Assembly (NCBI RefSeq): GCF_001854325.1
Contig: NZ_CP017755.1
Coordinates: 1,364,001-1,428,000, forward strand
From: Cupriavidus malaysiensis
GTDB taxonomy: Bacteria > Pseudomonadota > Gammaproteobacteria > Burkholderiales > Burkholderiaceae
Direction of reading: 5' to 3'
Length of the DNA: 64,000 nt
The position numbers and the translations under genes are program-made. Positions within the stretch are counted from its first letter, which is position 1. The number at the start of each line of letters is the position of its first letter. This document shows, one piece after another, positions 7,597 to 16,148 of the stretch. The notes beneath the pieces are model-generated. The model did not search any database, was not told the origin of the DNA, and saw only the letters and a program-made list of their open reading frames with translations.

Positions 7597-8427
7597 TCAG
7601 TCCTGGCCGCTGCGGTACTGCTGGTAGACCGCCTGCGCCAGCGCCAGCAGGCGCGCGCGTTCGAGCGTGCCGGCCAGCGCGAAGCCGAGATCGCGGTCGA
7701 CCCAGTAGAAGGCCATCGGACGGGCCGCCGCCGCGGGCCGGCCGAGAGGGGCGTTGCCAGCCTGTTCCAGGCGGAAACCGGTTTCCGGCGTGCCGGCGGC
7801 CATGCGGCGCAACTGCAGCGAGACACGCGCGCCGTCCTCGGATTCGTACATCAGGATGGCCGAGGGGCCGCCCACGGCAACGCCCAGCCGTCCGCCGATC
7901 AGCCGGAAGCCCTCGGCGCGCAGGTCCGGCACGCGCAGCGGCGCGCCCAGGCGCTTGGACAGCCAGGCCACGAGATGGGCCTCGTCGGCGGCGTCCACCT
8001 CGACCACGTGGCGGACTTCGGGGGCATAGACCGCATGGCTGAGCAAGGCATCGCGCGCGAAGCGCTCCGCCGCCGCTTCACGCGGCGGGGGGCCGGCGTC
8101 GCCGCGGGCCAGCCAGCCGAGCGAGGCGCCGACCGCCAGGCAGCACAGGCCCACCGGCAGGGCCAGCCGCCAGGCGGGCGTGCCCGGCCCACGCCGTCCC
8201 GCCGGCCGGCCATGCAGCGCGGCGGGCAGCGCCGCCAGCGGCACGGCGTCGTTGAGCACCGGGTCGAAGGCATGGTGCAGCGCGCGCGCCTGGGTGCGCC
8301 AGGCGGCCACGCGCGCGGCATCGTCCGGGTGCGAGGCCAGCCAGGCCTCGATCTCGGCGCGCCGATCGTGGGGCAGTTCGCCGTCGGCGTAGGCGTGCAG
8401 GTCGGTTTCTTGGACGGAGGCCATCAT
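7597..8427 (-). CDS. Membrane anti-sigma factor
   Basis: A 276-residue protein starting at the ATG whose last two bases overlap the sigma gene's TGA (ATGA junction at 8424-8427), so its translation is coupled to the sigma factor. The N-terminal cytoplasmic region (HAYADGELPHDRRAEIEAWLASHPDDAARVAAW) is the anti-sigma domain, but it lacks the HxxxCxxC zinc motif of classical ZAS proteins. A single membrane helix (residues about 95-112, LALPVGLCCLAVGASLGWLA) is followed by a periplasmic domain of about 160 residues. It should hold the ECF factor inactive until a periplasmic signal acts. The inducing signal is unknown. Confidence 0.85.
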   Translation of the reverse strand: MMASVQETDLHAYADGELPHDRRAEIEAWLASHPDDAARVAAWRTQARALHHAFDPVLNDAVPLAALPAALHGRPAGRRGPGTPAWRLALPVGLCCLAVGASLGWLARGDAGPPPREAAAERFARDALLSHAVYAPEVRHVVEVDAADEAHLVAWLSKRLGAPLRVPDLRAEGFRLIGGRLGVAVGGPSAILMYESEDGARVSLQLRRMAAGTPETGFRLEQAGNAPLGRPAAAARPMAFYWVDRDLGFALAGTLERARLLALAQAVYQQYRSGQD

Positions 8428-8960
8428 TTCACTCGCTGCAGGCTGGTGTCGGAGGCCGCGCCCGTGCCGGGCGCCGTGCCGAGCAGCGCGCGCATGCGCT
8501 CGCGCGCGCGCGACAGGCGCGACATCACGGTACCCGGCGGGATGCCCAGCACGCGGGCCGTTTCCGCATAGGACAGTTGTTCCAGGCTGACCATCAGCAG
8601 GACCGCCCGCTGCGCCTCGGGCAACTGCGCCAGGGCCTGTTCCAGGTCGAGGCGCAGTCCGGGTTCGGTCTCGGGCGCGGCTACCTCGGGCGGGGTGTCC
8701 GTGTAGGCGACCAGATCCTTGCGGCGCAGGGTGTTCAGGCGCAGGCGATGCATGATGGTCAGCAGCCAGGGGAACAGGCCGTCGGCGCCGTCTCCCCACC
8801 ACGTGCCGGGACGCAGGTGGAAACGCCAGCGGAAGCGCAGGGCCCGCTCCAGCGTGTCCTGCACCAGGTCGTCGGCCAGCGCGCCGTCGCCGGTCAGGCC
8901 GCGCGCATGGCGGCGCAGGCGCGGCGCCAGCCGGATCAATTGCTGCTCGAATGCGTCCAC
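8424..8960 (-). CDS. ECF-type RNA polymerase sigma factor
   Basis: A 178-residue sigma factor with region 2 (LADDLVQDTLERALRFRWRF, then FPWLLTIMHRLRLNTLRR) and region 4 (LPEAQRAVLLMVSLEQLSYAE followed by TARVLGIPPGTVMSRLSRARERM). It lacks regions 1 and 3, as expected for the extracytoplasmic-function class. It directs RNA polymerase to a dedicated promoter set, probably for envelope or redox stress, when released by the anti-sigma factor encoded immediately downstream with an ATGA overlap. A sequence resembling an ECF promoter (GGAATAA, 16 bases, GTTAGAC) lies upstream at 9103-9132 on this strand, which would allow self-activation. Confidence 0.9.
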   Translation of the reverse strand: MDAFEQQLIRLAPRLRRHARGLTGDGALADDLVQDTLERALRFRWRFHLRPGTWWGDGADGLFPWLLTIMHRLRLNTLRRKDLVAYTDTPPEVAAPETEPGLRLDLEQALAQLPEAQRAVLLMVSLEQLSYAETARVLGIPPGTVMSRLSRARERMRALLGTAPGTGAASDTSLQRVK

Positions 8961-9102
8961 GGACGGGCGGCTCCGGTATGGGGAGGGCGGATGCGGGCGG
9001 CACGCAGGTGGCGTGCCGCCCGCGCGGCGGACTCGGGCATGGATTCGGTCTCTTTCGGTGCGGGATGCCGGGGGGCGGGATGCCGGCGGCGTCCTTCCAC
9101 AC

Positions 9103-9132
9103 GTCTAACACGCCACTGCCGCCGATTATTCC
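9103..9132 (-). promoter_or_regulatory. Candidate ECF sigma promoter upstream of the sigma gene
   Basis: Read on the minus strand, GGAATAA (9126-9132) is followed after 16 bases by GTTAGAC (9103-9109). The pattern GGAAT/C at -35 and GTT at -10 is typical of ECF-type promoters, and the AT-rich -35 stands out from its surroundings. It lies about 140 bases upstream of the sigma factor start, so autoregulation is a natural reading. The assignment rests on pattern alone. Confidence 0.4.
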
Positions 9133-9181
9133 AGTCCATTCCCGTGCCCGGGCGGCACCCTGGGCGACCAGGGGCGGGGGA

Positions 9182-9604
9182 CTAGGGCCCCTCGCAGACG
9201 ATGGCGGTCATGAAGGGCGCGGCATGTTCGACGCCGGCCTTGCTGCCGGCCGCCTGCAGGGCCTTGCGGACCGTCTCCATGCGGGCCACCACGACGGCGC
9301 CGTAGACCGGCTTGCCGTGGGGCGTGCCCTTGCCGGCGCGGAAGGCGGGATTGCCGGCTTCGTAGGCGAAGATGGCGAAGACATTGAGGTCGAAGGCGCT
9401 CAGGGTGGCGTCGCGGGCCGGCCAGAATGCATTGACCGAATCGGGTTCCACATGCATCGGCTCCGGGTCGATCAGGTGCTGGTTGCGCAGCATGGCGAAG
9501 AACTGGCCCGGGGTCTGGCCGCACGCCAGCGCGGTATCGAGGGGCGCGGCGTGGACCAGGGCGGGGGCCGCCGCCAGCAGCAGGCCGAGGATGGGGTATT
9601 TCAT
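9182..9604 (-). CDS. Hypothetical secreted protein
   Basis: A 140-residue protein with a standard signal peptide (MKYPILGLLLAAAPALVHAAP) and a small soluble mature part containing two cysteines (ALACGQTPGQFFAML and the C-terminal AIVCEGP) that could form a disulfide. I do not recognise a family. The residues FFAMLRNQHLIDPEPMHVEPDSVNAF suggest a compact alpha/beta fold. It lies between the ECF sigma gene and the pyruvyl-transferase gene, all on the minus strand, but gaps of about 220 and 50 bases leave co-regulation uncertain. Confidence 0.6.
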   Translation of the reverse strand: MKYPILGLLLAAAPALVHAAPLDTALACGQTPGQFFAMLRNQHLIDPEPMHVEPDSVNAFWPARDATLSAFDLNVFAIFAYEAGNPAFRAGKGTPHGKPVYGAVVVARMETVRKALQAAGSKAGVEHAAPFMTAIVCEGP

Positions 9605-9655
9605 GGGGCGTTACTCTACCCGACGCCGTGCGCCGCCGGCCGGCGGCGCCGCCGG

Positions 9656-10879
9656 TCAGGGCAGCACCAGTCCGTCGCCCGCTTCGGCGGCCAGGTCCCG
9701 CGCGACCGCCGCGAGCCGCTCGGGCGCCAGCACCAGTGCCTGGTCGACGGCTTCGGCAAGCTGCGCGGCCGTGACTGCGCCGGGGGCGCCGGCGCTCTCC
9801 CAGCATTCGGCGAAGGCGGCCGCCTTGCTGGCGGCGGGTGCCTGTCCCGGAAAGGCCAGGTTCAGGCGCGGCAGGCCGAATGCCATGGCCACGATGCGTC
9901 CGTGCAGGCTGCTGCCGGCATAGGCGCGGGCGTGGGCGATCACGGCGCAGATGTCCCAGATGTCGAGCGAGCGCAGCAGCAGTGGTGGCGCGGACAAGCG
10001 CTGGGCCAGGCGCGCGTAGACGCGCGGGTCGTCGTGCCAGGGTGCCGCGCCGGCACGGAACAGCACGATGCCGCAGCCGCTCGCGCGCGCGGCGCGGTCG
10101 AGGCCGGCGGCGAGGGTGTCGAGAGTGGTGTCGTCGCCGAAGTCGGCGCTGAACTGCACCGCGAGATAGCCGTGCGCGAACGCCGCCAGCGCACGCGCCG
10201 GTTCGCCCCGGCGCGCGCGCTGGCGGATGGCGTCGCCGAACAGCGCTGCCACCAGCGCGGCCGCGTCCGGCACCAGCCGTGCGGCGATGCCGTTGGCGGC
10301 GAGGATGGCGCGGGTGCGCGCATCGCGTACGCTGACGCCGGCCGCGGCGCGCAACTTGTCCAGCACCTCGGCGCGCAGGCCGGCCTCGCGCCGGTCCAGG
10401 TCGATGCCGCCGATCGCGTGGTAGAGGATGGCAGTCGATGCGGGGAACAGCGCGGGCGGGGCGGTGTAGGGCGCCAGCGCATCGGTGCCGAGCTGCGCAC
10501 GCGCCCAGGCGCGGCGCGCCTCCGCATGCACGCCGAGCTTGGTGGCGGCCTGGGCGGCCGGCACCGGCGGCAACAGCATCACCGCCGCTTCCCAGCCCTC
10601 GCAGCAGAGGATCTCGCCGCCGACGTGGATCAGGTGCGCTGGTGGCGGCCCGGGCTGCGCGGCGATACGGGCGAGGGTGTCCACGCGGTGACCGCCGAAC
10701 GGCGTCAGGTCCCGCTCGGCCAGGCCGGCGTGGCGCAACGGCCGGCCTGCCAGCAGGCGGTCCAGCACGTGGGGCAGCAGCATGTCGCCGAAGTTGTGGC
10801 GGTCGAAGGCGCCGAACAGGACGTCGGGCGGCCCGGCGGGAAGGAGGTCGGACACAAGGTCGGACACGGGGTCGGACAA
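9656..10879 (-). CDS. Polysaccharide pyruvyl transferase family protein
   Basis: A 407-residue enzyme of the polysaccharide pyruvyl transferase family (WcaK/CsaB type), which transfers pyruvate ketals from phosphoenolpyruvate to sugars of exo- or cell-wall polysaccharides. Family marks include DVLFGAFDRHNFGDMLLPHV at the start, the VSVRDARTRAIL segment in the middle and the C-terminal ARAYAGSSLHGRIVAMAFGLP motif with the catalytic-region SLHG. The start codon is ambiguous: TTG at 10879 opens the frame inside three 12-base repeats, with in-frame GTG codons four and eight residues later and no clear ribosome site. No glycosyltransferases surround it, which is unusual. Confidence 0.75.
   Translation of the reverse strand: MSDPVSDLVSDLLPAGPPDVLFGAFDRHNFGDMLLPHVLDRLLAGRPLRHAGLAERDLTPFGGHRVDTLARIAAQPGPPPAHLIHVGGEILCCEGWEAAVMLLPPVPAAQAATKLGVHAEARRAWARAQLGTDALAPYTAPPALFPASTAILYHAIGGIDLDRREAGLRAEVLDKLRAAAGVSVRDARTRAILAANGIAARLVPDAAALVAALFGDAIRQRARRGEPARALAAFAHGYLAVQFSADFGDDTTLDTLAAGLDRAARASGCGIVLFRAGAAPWHDDPRVYARLAQRLSAPPLLLRSLDIWDICAVIAHARAYAGSSLHGRIVAMAFGLPRLNLAFPGQAPAASKAAAFAECWESAGAPGAVTAAQLAEAVDQALVLAPERLAAVARDLAAEAGDGLVLP
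10844..10879. repeat. Three 12-base direct repeats at the start of the pyruvyl transferase gene
   Basis: Units GAGGTCGGACAC, AAGGTCGGACAC and GGGGTCGGACAA lie head to tail at 10844-10855, 10856-10867 and 10868-10879. On the minus strand they encode a repeated V-S-D-x peptide. Each unit holds a possible GTG or TTG start, so gain or loss of a unit would change the N-terminus without shifting the frame. Confidence 0.75.
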
Positions 10880-11047
10880 GGGATGGGAGCACCGTGGAAC
10901 TGCCTACAGCATACCCGCGCCGCGGCCGCGGCGCTGGCTCTCGTCCCTCCGCGCCTGCGCCGCCGCGGGCACTTCGGCGCGGCGGCTGCCGCGGGCCTAC
11001 AATGATCCGCTTTCCGCCCGCGCCTTCGGTCTTCCGCTTTCCGCCCG

Positions 11048-11869
11048 ATGAACCCGCACGATGTGACCCCGCCTCCCAGCGACGATGTCGTCGCCGACCC
11101 GGCCGCACGGACCACGCGCCCTTCGCCGGTGCAGCGCGCCCTGTCCATCCTGCGCGCGCTGTCCGACCCGCAGGTGCGCCGCCTGTCCGACGTGGCGCGC
11201 ACCACGGGGCTGGATCCGGCCACCGCCTCGCGCCTGCTCGACATGCTGGTGCAGGAGGGCTTCGCCACCCGCGACGACAAGCGCCGCTACGGCATCGGAC
11301 CCGAGGTGTTCCAGCTCGCCGACGTGGCGCAGCGCCGCGTCGACCTGCGCACGCTGGCGCGGCCGAGCCTGGAGCGGCTGGCGGACGAGTTCGAGGACAC
11401 CGCCATCCTGACCGAAGCCAGCCGCGGCGAGGCGGTGTGCTCCGACATCGAGCTGGGTACCTATCCGATCCGCGCCAATTATGTCGAGATCGGCACGCGG
11501 CGCCCGCTCGGCGTGGGGGCGGGCAGCCTCGCGGTGCTGGCCTGGTTGCCGGCACTGGAGCGGGCGCGGCGCCTGCAGCAGGGGGCGCGCAAGCTGGCCG
11601 CCTTTCCGCGCCTGACGCCGCAGGGCCTCGCCGCCGAGATCGAGGCCGCGCGGGCGCGCGGCCATGTGCTGTTCCTCGACTGGGTGGTGGAGCAGATGGG
11701 GGGCATCGCAGTGCCGCTGCTGGACTATGAAGGCCGCCCGTTGGGCGCGCTCAGCATCGCCGCCCTCAGCGAGCGCATCCGCGCACGCGAGGCGCGCCTG
11801 GCCCGGCGCCTGAAGGAGGAAGCGCGGCGCGTCACCAGTGCCTGGACGCGGCGGGCGGGGCCGCGCTAG
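11048..11869 (+). CDS. IclR-family transcriptional regulator
   Basis: A 273-residue regulator. Residues about 25-90 form the IclR winged helix (PVQRALSILRALSDPQVRRL, then DVARTTGLDPATASRLLDML), and residues about 100-265 the GAF-like effector domain (TLARPSLERLADEFEDTAIL, later GGIAVPLLDYEGRPLGALSI). IclR proteins sense small organic acids and usually control a neighbouring catabolic operon. This one converges on the small AtuA-like gene, with the two stop codons overlapping by four bases, so the Bug-AtuA operon at 11866-14640 is its likely target. Effector and mode of action are unknown. Confidence 0.9.
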   Translation: MNPHDVTPPPSDDVVADPAARTTRPSPVQRALSILRALSDPQVRRLSDVARTTGLDPATASRLLDMLVQEGFATRDDKRRYGIGPEVFQLADVAQRRVDLRTLARPSLERLADEFEDTAILTEASRGEAVCSDIELGTYPIRANYVEIGTRRPLGVGAGSLAVLAWLPALERARRLQQGARKLAAFPRLTPQGLAAEIEAARARGHVLFLDWVVEQMGGIAVPLLDYEGRPLGALSIAALSERIRAREARLARRLKEEARRVTSAWTRRAGPR

Positions 11870-12210
11870 CGTCCACGCAGCAGCGGGGCCAGCGCATCCG
11901 GGATTTCCACTTCGAAGCGCAGCACGGCGCTGGCGAGCGCCTTGCCGTAGTTGTCGAGCGCGAGGCTGCGCGACACGCCGCCGCCCAGCGCGCCCTCGGC
12001 GACGAAATTGAGCACCTGCAGCCCGTCGACCGCGTAGCGCGTCACCGCGCCGGTGATCACGCCGCCGTAGAGCGCGCGGAAGGCATCCGCGCTGAGCTGC
12101 GCCTTCAGGTGGGGATAGAAGGCCGGGTCGTAGGCGATCACGGCCGTGTTGGAGGTATTGCCTTTGTCGCCGGAGCGGGTGTGCGCCAGGCGCCGGAGCG
12201 GGACACGCAT
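11866..12210 (-). CDS. AtuA-like small subunit (ferredoxin-fold domain)
   Basis: A 114-residue protein starting MRVPLRRLAHTRSGDKGNTSN and containing the GDKGNTSNTAVIAYDP motif characteristic of the C-terminal domain of AtuA/DUF1446 proteins. In many organisms this domain is fused to the larger AtuA domain; here it is a separate gene 23 bases downstream of atuA. It probably forms a complex with the large protein. The acyclic terpene utilisation locus of Pseudomonas gives the family its name, but most members have no tested activity. Confidence 0.85.
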   Translation of the reverse strand: MRVPLRRLAHTRSGDKGNTSNTAVIAYDPAFYPHLKAQLSADAFRALYGGVITGAVTRYAVDGLQVLNFVAEGALGGGVSRSLALDNYGKALASAVLRFEVEIPDALAPLLRGR

Positions 12211-12233
12211 GGGGGACCTCGGGGTTCGGAGGG

Positions 12234-13589
<1,356 letters not shown>

Positions 13590-13656
13590 GGTCTGGTACG
13601 GAATCCGAGGGTTGCAGGGAAGATGGCGCGCGCTGGCGCGGCGGAGCCGGCCGGCC

Positions 13657-14640
13657 TCACTGCACCGTGATACCGGCCTGGCGGATCACGGCCGACCACT
13701 TGGCGGTATCGGCCCGCAGGATGGCGGCGAAGGCCGCCGGACTATCGCCGCCCGGCTCGGCGCCGAGCTGCTGGATACGCTGGCGCACCTCGGGCAGCGC
13801 CAGCACCTTGGCCACGGCCTGCTGCAGCTTGCCGACGCGCTCGGCGGGCGTGCCGGCCGGCGCCAGCAGGCCGAACCAGGAATTGACTTCGTAGCCTGGC
13901 AGGCCCGACTCGGCGAAGGTCGGCACCTTGGGCAGCACGGCCGAGCGCTGCTTGCCGGTCACGGCCAGCGCGCGCACCTTGCCGGCCTGGATCTGCGCCA
14001 GCGCCGACGGCAGGTTGTCGAACATCAGGTTGACCTGGCCGGCGAGCAGGTCCGTCATGGCCGGGGCCGCGCCCTTGTAGGGGACGTGCTGCATGGTGAT
14101 GCCGGCCATGCGGTCGAGCAGTTCACCGGACAGGTGGGGCGAGCCGCCGGTGCTGGTGGATGCGTAGTTGATCTTGCCCGGCTCGCGGCGGGCCAGCGCG
14201 ATCACATCGGCGACCGAGCCCACCGGCAGGGTCGCGTTGGTCATCAGCACATTGGGGGAGTTGGCCACCAGCGTGACCGGGGCGAAATCGCGCGCGCTGT
14301 CGTAGGGCATGCGCGCGTACAGGAACTGGTTGGTGACCTGGGTGCCGAGCGTGCCCATCAGCAGCGTATAGCCGTCGGGCGCGGCCTTGGCCACCACCTC
14401 GGCGCCGATGTTGCCGCCCGCGCCGGGGCGGTTGTCGATCACCACCGGCTGGCCCAGCGCATCGCCCAGTTTCTGCCCGACCACGCGCGCCAGGATGTCG
14501 GTGGTGCCGCCGGGCGTGAACGGCACCACCAGCCGCAGCGGCTTGTCGGGGAAGGTTTCGGCACGGGCGCCGGTGCCGGCCAGCGTGGCGAGGACGAGCG
14601 CTGCCAGCAGCGCTGGCGCGCGGCGCGGGAGGTTCTGCAT
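13657..14640 (-). CDS. Bug-family tripartite tricarboxylate transporter substrate-binding protein
   Basis: A 327-residue periplasmic receptor with a signal peptide (LLAALVLATLAGTGARA) and the canonical Bug start FPDKPLRLVVPFTPGGTTDI, then DNRPGAGGNIGAE, the YTLLMGTLGTQ segment and GKVRALAVTGKQRSAVLPKV. These proteins bind carboxylates such as citrate, tricarballylate or aromatic acids. No TctA/TctB membrane genes are in the window, the usual situation for the many orphan Bug receptors of Cupriavidus and Bordetella. It is the first gene of the Bug-atuA-small subunit operon, which suggests it captures the substrate processed by those proteins. Confidence 0.9.
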   Translation of the reverse strand: MQNLPRRAPALLAALVLATLAGTGARAETFPDKPLRLVVPFTPGGTTDILARVVGQKLGDALGQPVVIDNRPGAGGNIGAEVVAKAAPDGYTLLMGTLGTQVTNQFLYARMPYDSARDFAPVTLVANSPNVLMTNATLPVGSVADVIALARREPGKINYASTSTGGSPHLSGELLDRMAGITMQHVPYKGAAPAMTDLLAGQVNLMFDNLPSALAQIQAGKVRALAVTGKQRSAVLPKVPTFAESGLPGYEVNSWFGLLAPAGTPAERVGKLQQAVAKVLALPEVRQRIQQLGAEPGGDSPAAFAAILRADTAKWSAVIRQAGITVQ

Positions 14641-14753
14641 GGTTGTCTCCTTGCCGGAGTGTCCGCGGCGCCTGGGCCGGGTCTCCGGTCTGTTTCGATC
14701 AATGAAATCGTTGCCGGAGATGGTAGGCAGAGTCCTGCCGCCAGGTCAAAAAA

Positions 14754-14815
14754 GGCGCGGCTTTTTTCACTGAACGAAAAAAAGCCGCGCCGATCGGGGA
14801 GCGGATCGGCGCGGC
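14754..14815 (-). terminator. Two overlapping intrinsic terminators
   Basis: On the minus strand a perfect 12-bp stem (arms 14804-14815 and 14784-14795, loop of eight) is followed by a run of seven T. The downstream arm plus its T run then pairs with a second copy (14754-14767) followed by another T run. The two hairpins share one arm and so exclude each other, forming a tandem or back-up terminator for the glycine-zipper gene at 14925. Confidence 0.8.
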
Positions 14816-14924
14816 GGGGGATCGAAGCGGGAAGGTTGCCTGCCGCAGGTGGCGGCAGGGACGGAGCAGGCCGGGTCGGCAGAGCCCTGGCTGCCGCCGG
14901 CGCCATGCCGGCGGGGCAAGGCGT

Positions 14925-15278
14925 TCAGTAGCCGTAGGAGACGGGGGCCGGATAGTAGCCCTGCGCTTGCGGCGCGCAGGGGACGTAGGCGCCCTGGTAG
15001 CCGTTGTAGCAATAGCCCGGGGGCACCTGTGGCGCGGCGTAGGCGACCGGCGCCGGCGGCGGGGCGTAGGCCGGCGCGTAGGCGACAGGAGCGGGCGCGA
15101 TCACGGCCGGCGCGGCGACGGCCGCGCCGACTGCCAGGCCGACCAGGGCACCCACGGCCAGCGCGATGCCGGCGCCGCCGCCACCACCACGATAGCGCTC
15201 GTGGGCCGACGCCGGACCGGCGGCGAGCAGGGAGGTGCAGACCAGGGCGGCGGCGGTGATACGGATCAGGTTGCGCAT
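14925..15278 (-). CDS. Secreted glycine-zipper protein with Pro/Tyr/Ala-rich tail
   Basis: A 117-residue exported protein. The signal peptide ends near ASAHERY; a GGGGGAGIALAVGALVGLAV segment resembles a glycine-zipper membrane-spanning motif, followed by Ala/Pro/Tyr-rich sequence and a C-terminus with two cysteines (PPGYCYNGYQGAYVPCAPQ). AAGGAG six bases before the ATG at 15276-15278 sets the start. It is a paralogue of the next gene (15449-15889): both share the signal-peptide pattern, the glycine-rich helix and the GYCY...YVPC tail. Location in the outer envelope is likely; function is unknown. Confidence 0.7.
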   Translation of the reverse strand: MRNLIRITAAALVCTSLLAAGPASAHERYRGGGGGAGIALAVGALVGLAVGAAVAAPAVIAPAPVAYAPAYAPPPAPVAYAAPQVPPGYCYNGYQGAYVPCAPQAQGYYPAPVSYGY

Positions 15279-15362
15279 GGCAGGCTCCTTCAAGAGCGGT
15301 GGGGCGATGATTGAATGATGGCCCAGGAACCGGCCGCGAGGTGTTTCCGCCGCGTGAGCAGG

Positions 15363-15377
15363 TGTAAGGCTTGTAAC
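15363..15377. promoter_or_regulatory. TGTAAG-N3-TGTAAC direct repeat upstream of the glycine-zipper gene
   Basis: TGTAAGGCTTGTAAC places two GTAA elements nine bases apart, the spacing used by CpxR-like response regulators. It is 85-100 bases upstream of the gene starting at 15278. A related TGTAAC element also occurs upstream of the paralogue, at about 16010-16015. Pattern only; no regulator is assigned. Confidence 0.25.
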
Positions 15378-15448
15378 GGCAGCCTGCAAGACGGCGGGAG
15401 CGGGCCGGGCCGCCGCGCGCGCTCGCCGTCACCGGCCATCGTCAGTTC

Positions 15449-15889
15449 TCAGTTGCCATTGACGTACGGCGACGGCGCGCCGTAGTACGTCGCCGGCTGG
15501 GCCGGGCAGGGCACGTAGTCGGACATCGCATTGCTGTAGCAGTAGCCGTAGGGCGCTTGCGGCCCGGCGTAGTTGGCCGAGGCCGGGGCGGGCTCCGGCT
15601 TCGACGGCCCGGTCACCGCGGACAGCACTGCCGCGCCGACCAGCAGGCCCAGGCCGATGCCCAGCACGGCACCGAGGCTGGGACCGTCGCCACGGCGGTG
15701 CTGGCCGTGGCGATCACGGTCACGATTACGATCACGATCACGGTCGCGGTCGCGGTCGCGGTCGCGGCTCCAGTCACGGCCACGGTCGCGGTTCCAGTCG
15801 CGGTCGCGGTCGTAGGCCGAGGCCGATCCCGCGGCCATCATCGCCGCGCAGGCCAGGACAGTGGCAGTGATGCGGAACGGGTGCGGCAT
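15449..15889 (-). CDS. Secreted glycine-zipper protein with Arg-Asp repeats
   Basis: A 146-residue exported protein: signal peptide ending GSASA, then about 40 residues of alternating arginine and aspartate (RDRDRD pattern with Asn and Trp interruptions), a glycine-rich hydrophobic segment (SLGAVLGIGLGLLVGAAV) and a tail (YGYCYSNAMSDYVPCP) shared with the gene at 14925. The RD stretch is encoded by a hexanucleotide repeat at 15711-15812, so its length may vary between strains. The mixed-charge repeat probably gives an extended linker between cell surface and membrane segment. No function is known. Confidence 0.7.
   Translation of the reverse strand: MPHPFRITATVLACAAMMAAGSASAYDRDRDWNRDRGRDWSRDRDRDRDRDRDRNRDRDRHGQHRRGDGPSLGAVLGIGLGLLVGAAVLSAVTGPSKPEPAPASANYAGPQAPYGYCYSNAMSDYVPCPAQPATYYGAPSPYVNGN
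15711..15812. repeat. Hexanucleotide repeat tract coding for Arg-Asp
   Basis: Degenerate repeats of CGGTCG/CGATCA/CGGTCA fill about 100 bases inside the surface-protein gene. The most regular part is four copies of CGGTCG around 15750-15775. Because the unit is six bases long, slippage would lengthen or shorten the Arg-Asp segment without breaking the frame. Confidence 0.75.
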
Positions 15890-16148
15890 GGCGGTCTCCT
15901 CGGGGTCGGCCAGGCTTTGTCTTGTTCAAGTGCTGGATGGATCATGGGCCACGCTTCGGGTGTCAGGTGTTACCGACATGCGAATAGATGTAAGCAGGGC
16001 GGCCATGTCTGTAACAGATTGCTAGTACCTCACCCGGACGAGGGGAATGAAGCAGGGGAAAAGCGCCGGAGAGTGGCTGCAGAGGGGGGGCGATGCGGAG
16101 CGCAAGCGGCAGCGGAAGCGGGTCGACGGGGCGCGACGCAGCCAGGAT

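Noticed and set aside
8951..11005. A 684-codon open frame on the plus strand across the sigma, secreted-protein and pyruvyl-transferase genes
   Set aside because: Its translation is Arg/Gly/Ala/Gln-rich with no family resemblance, and it lies opposite three well-supported minus-strand genes. Long antisense frames arise from high G+C.
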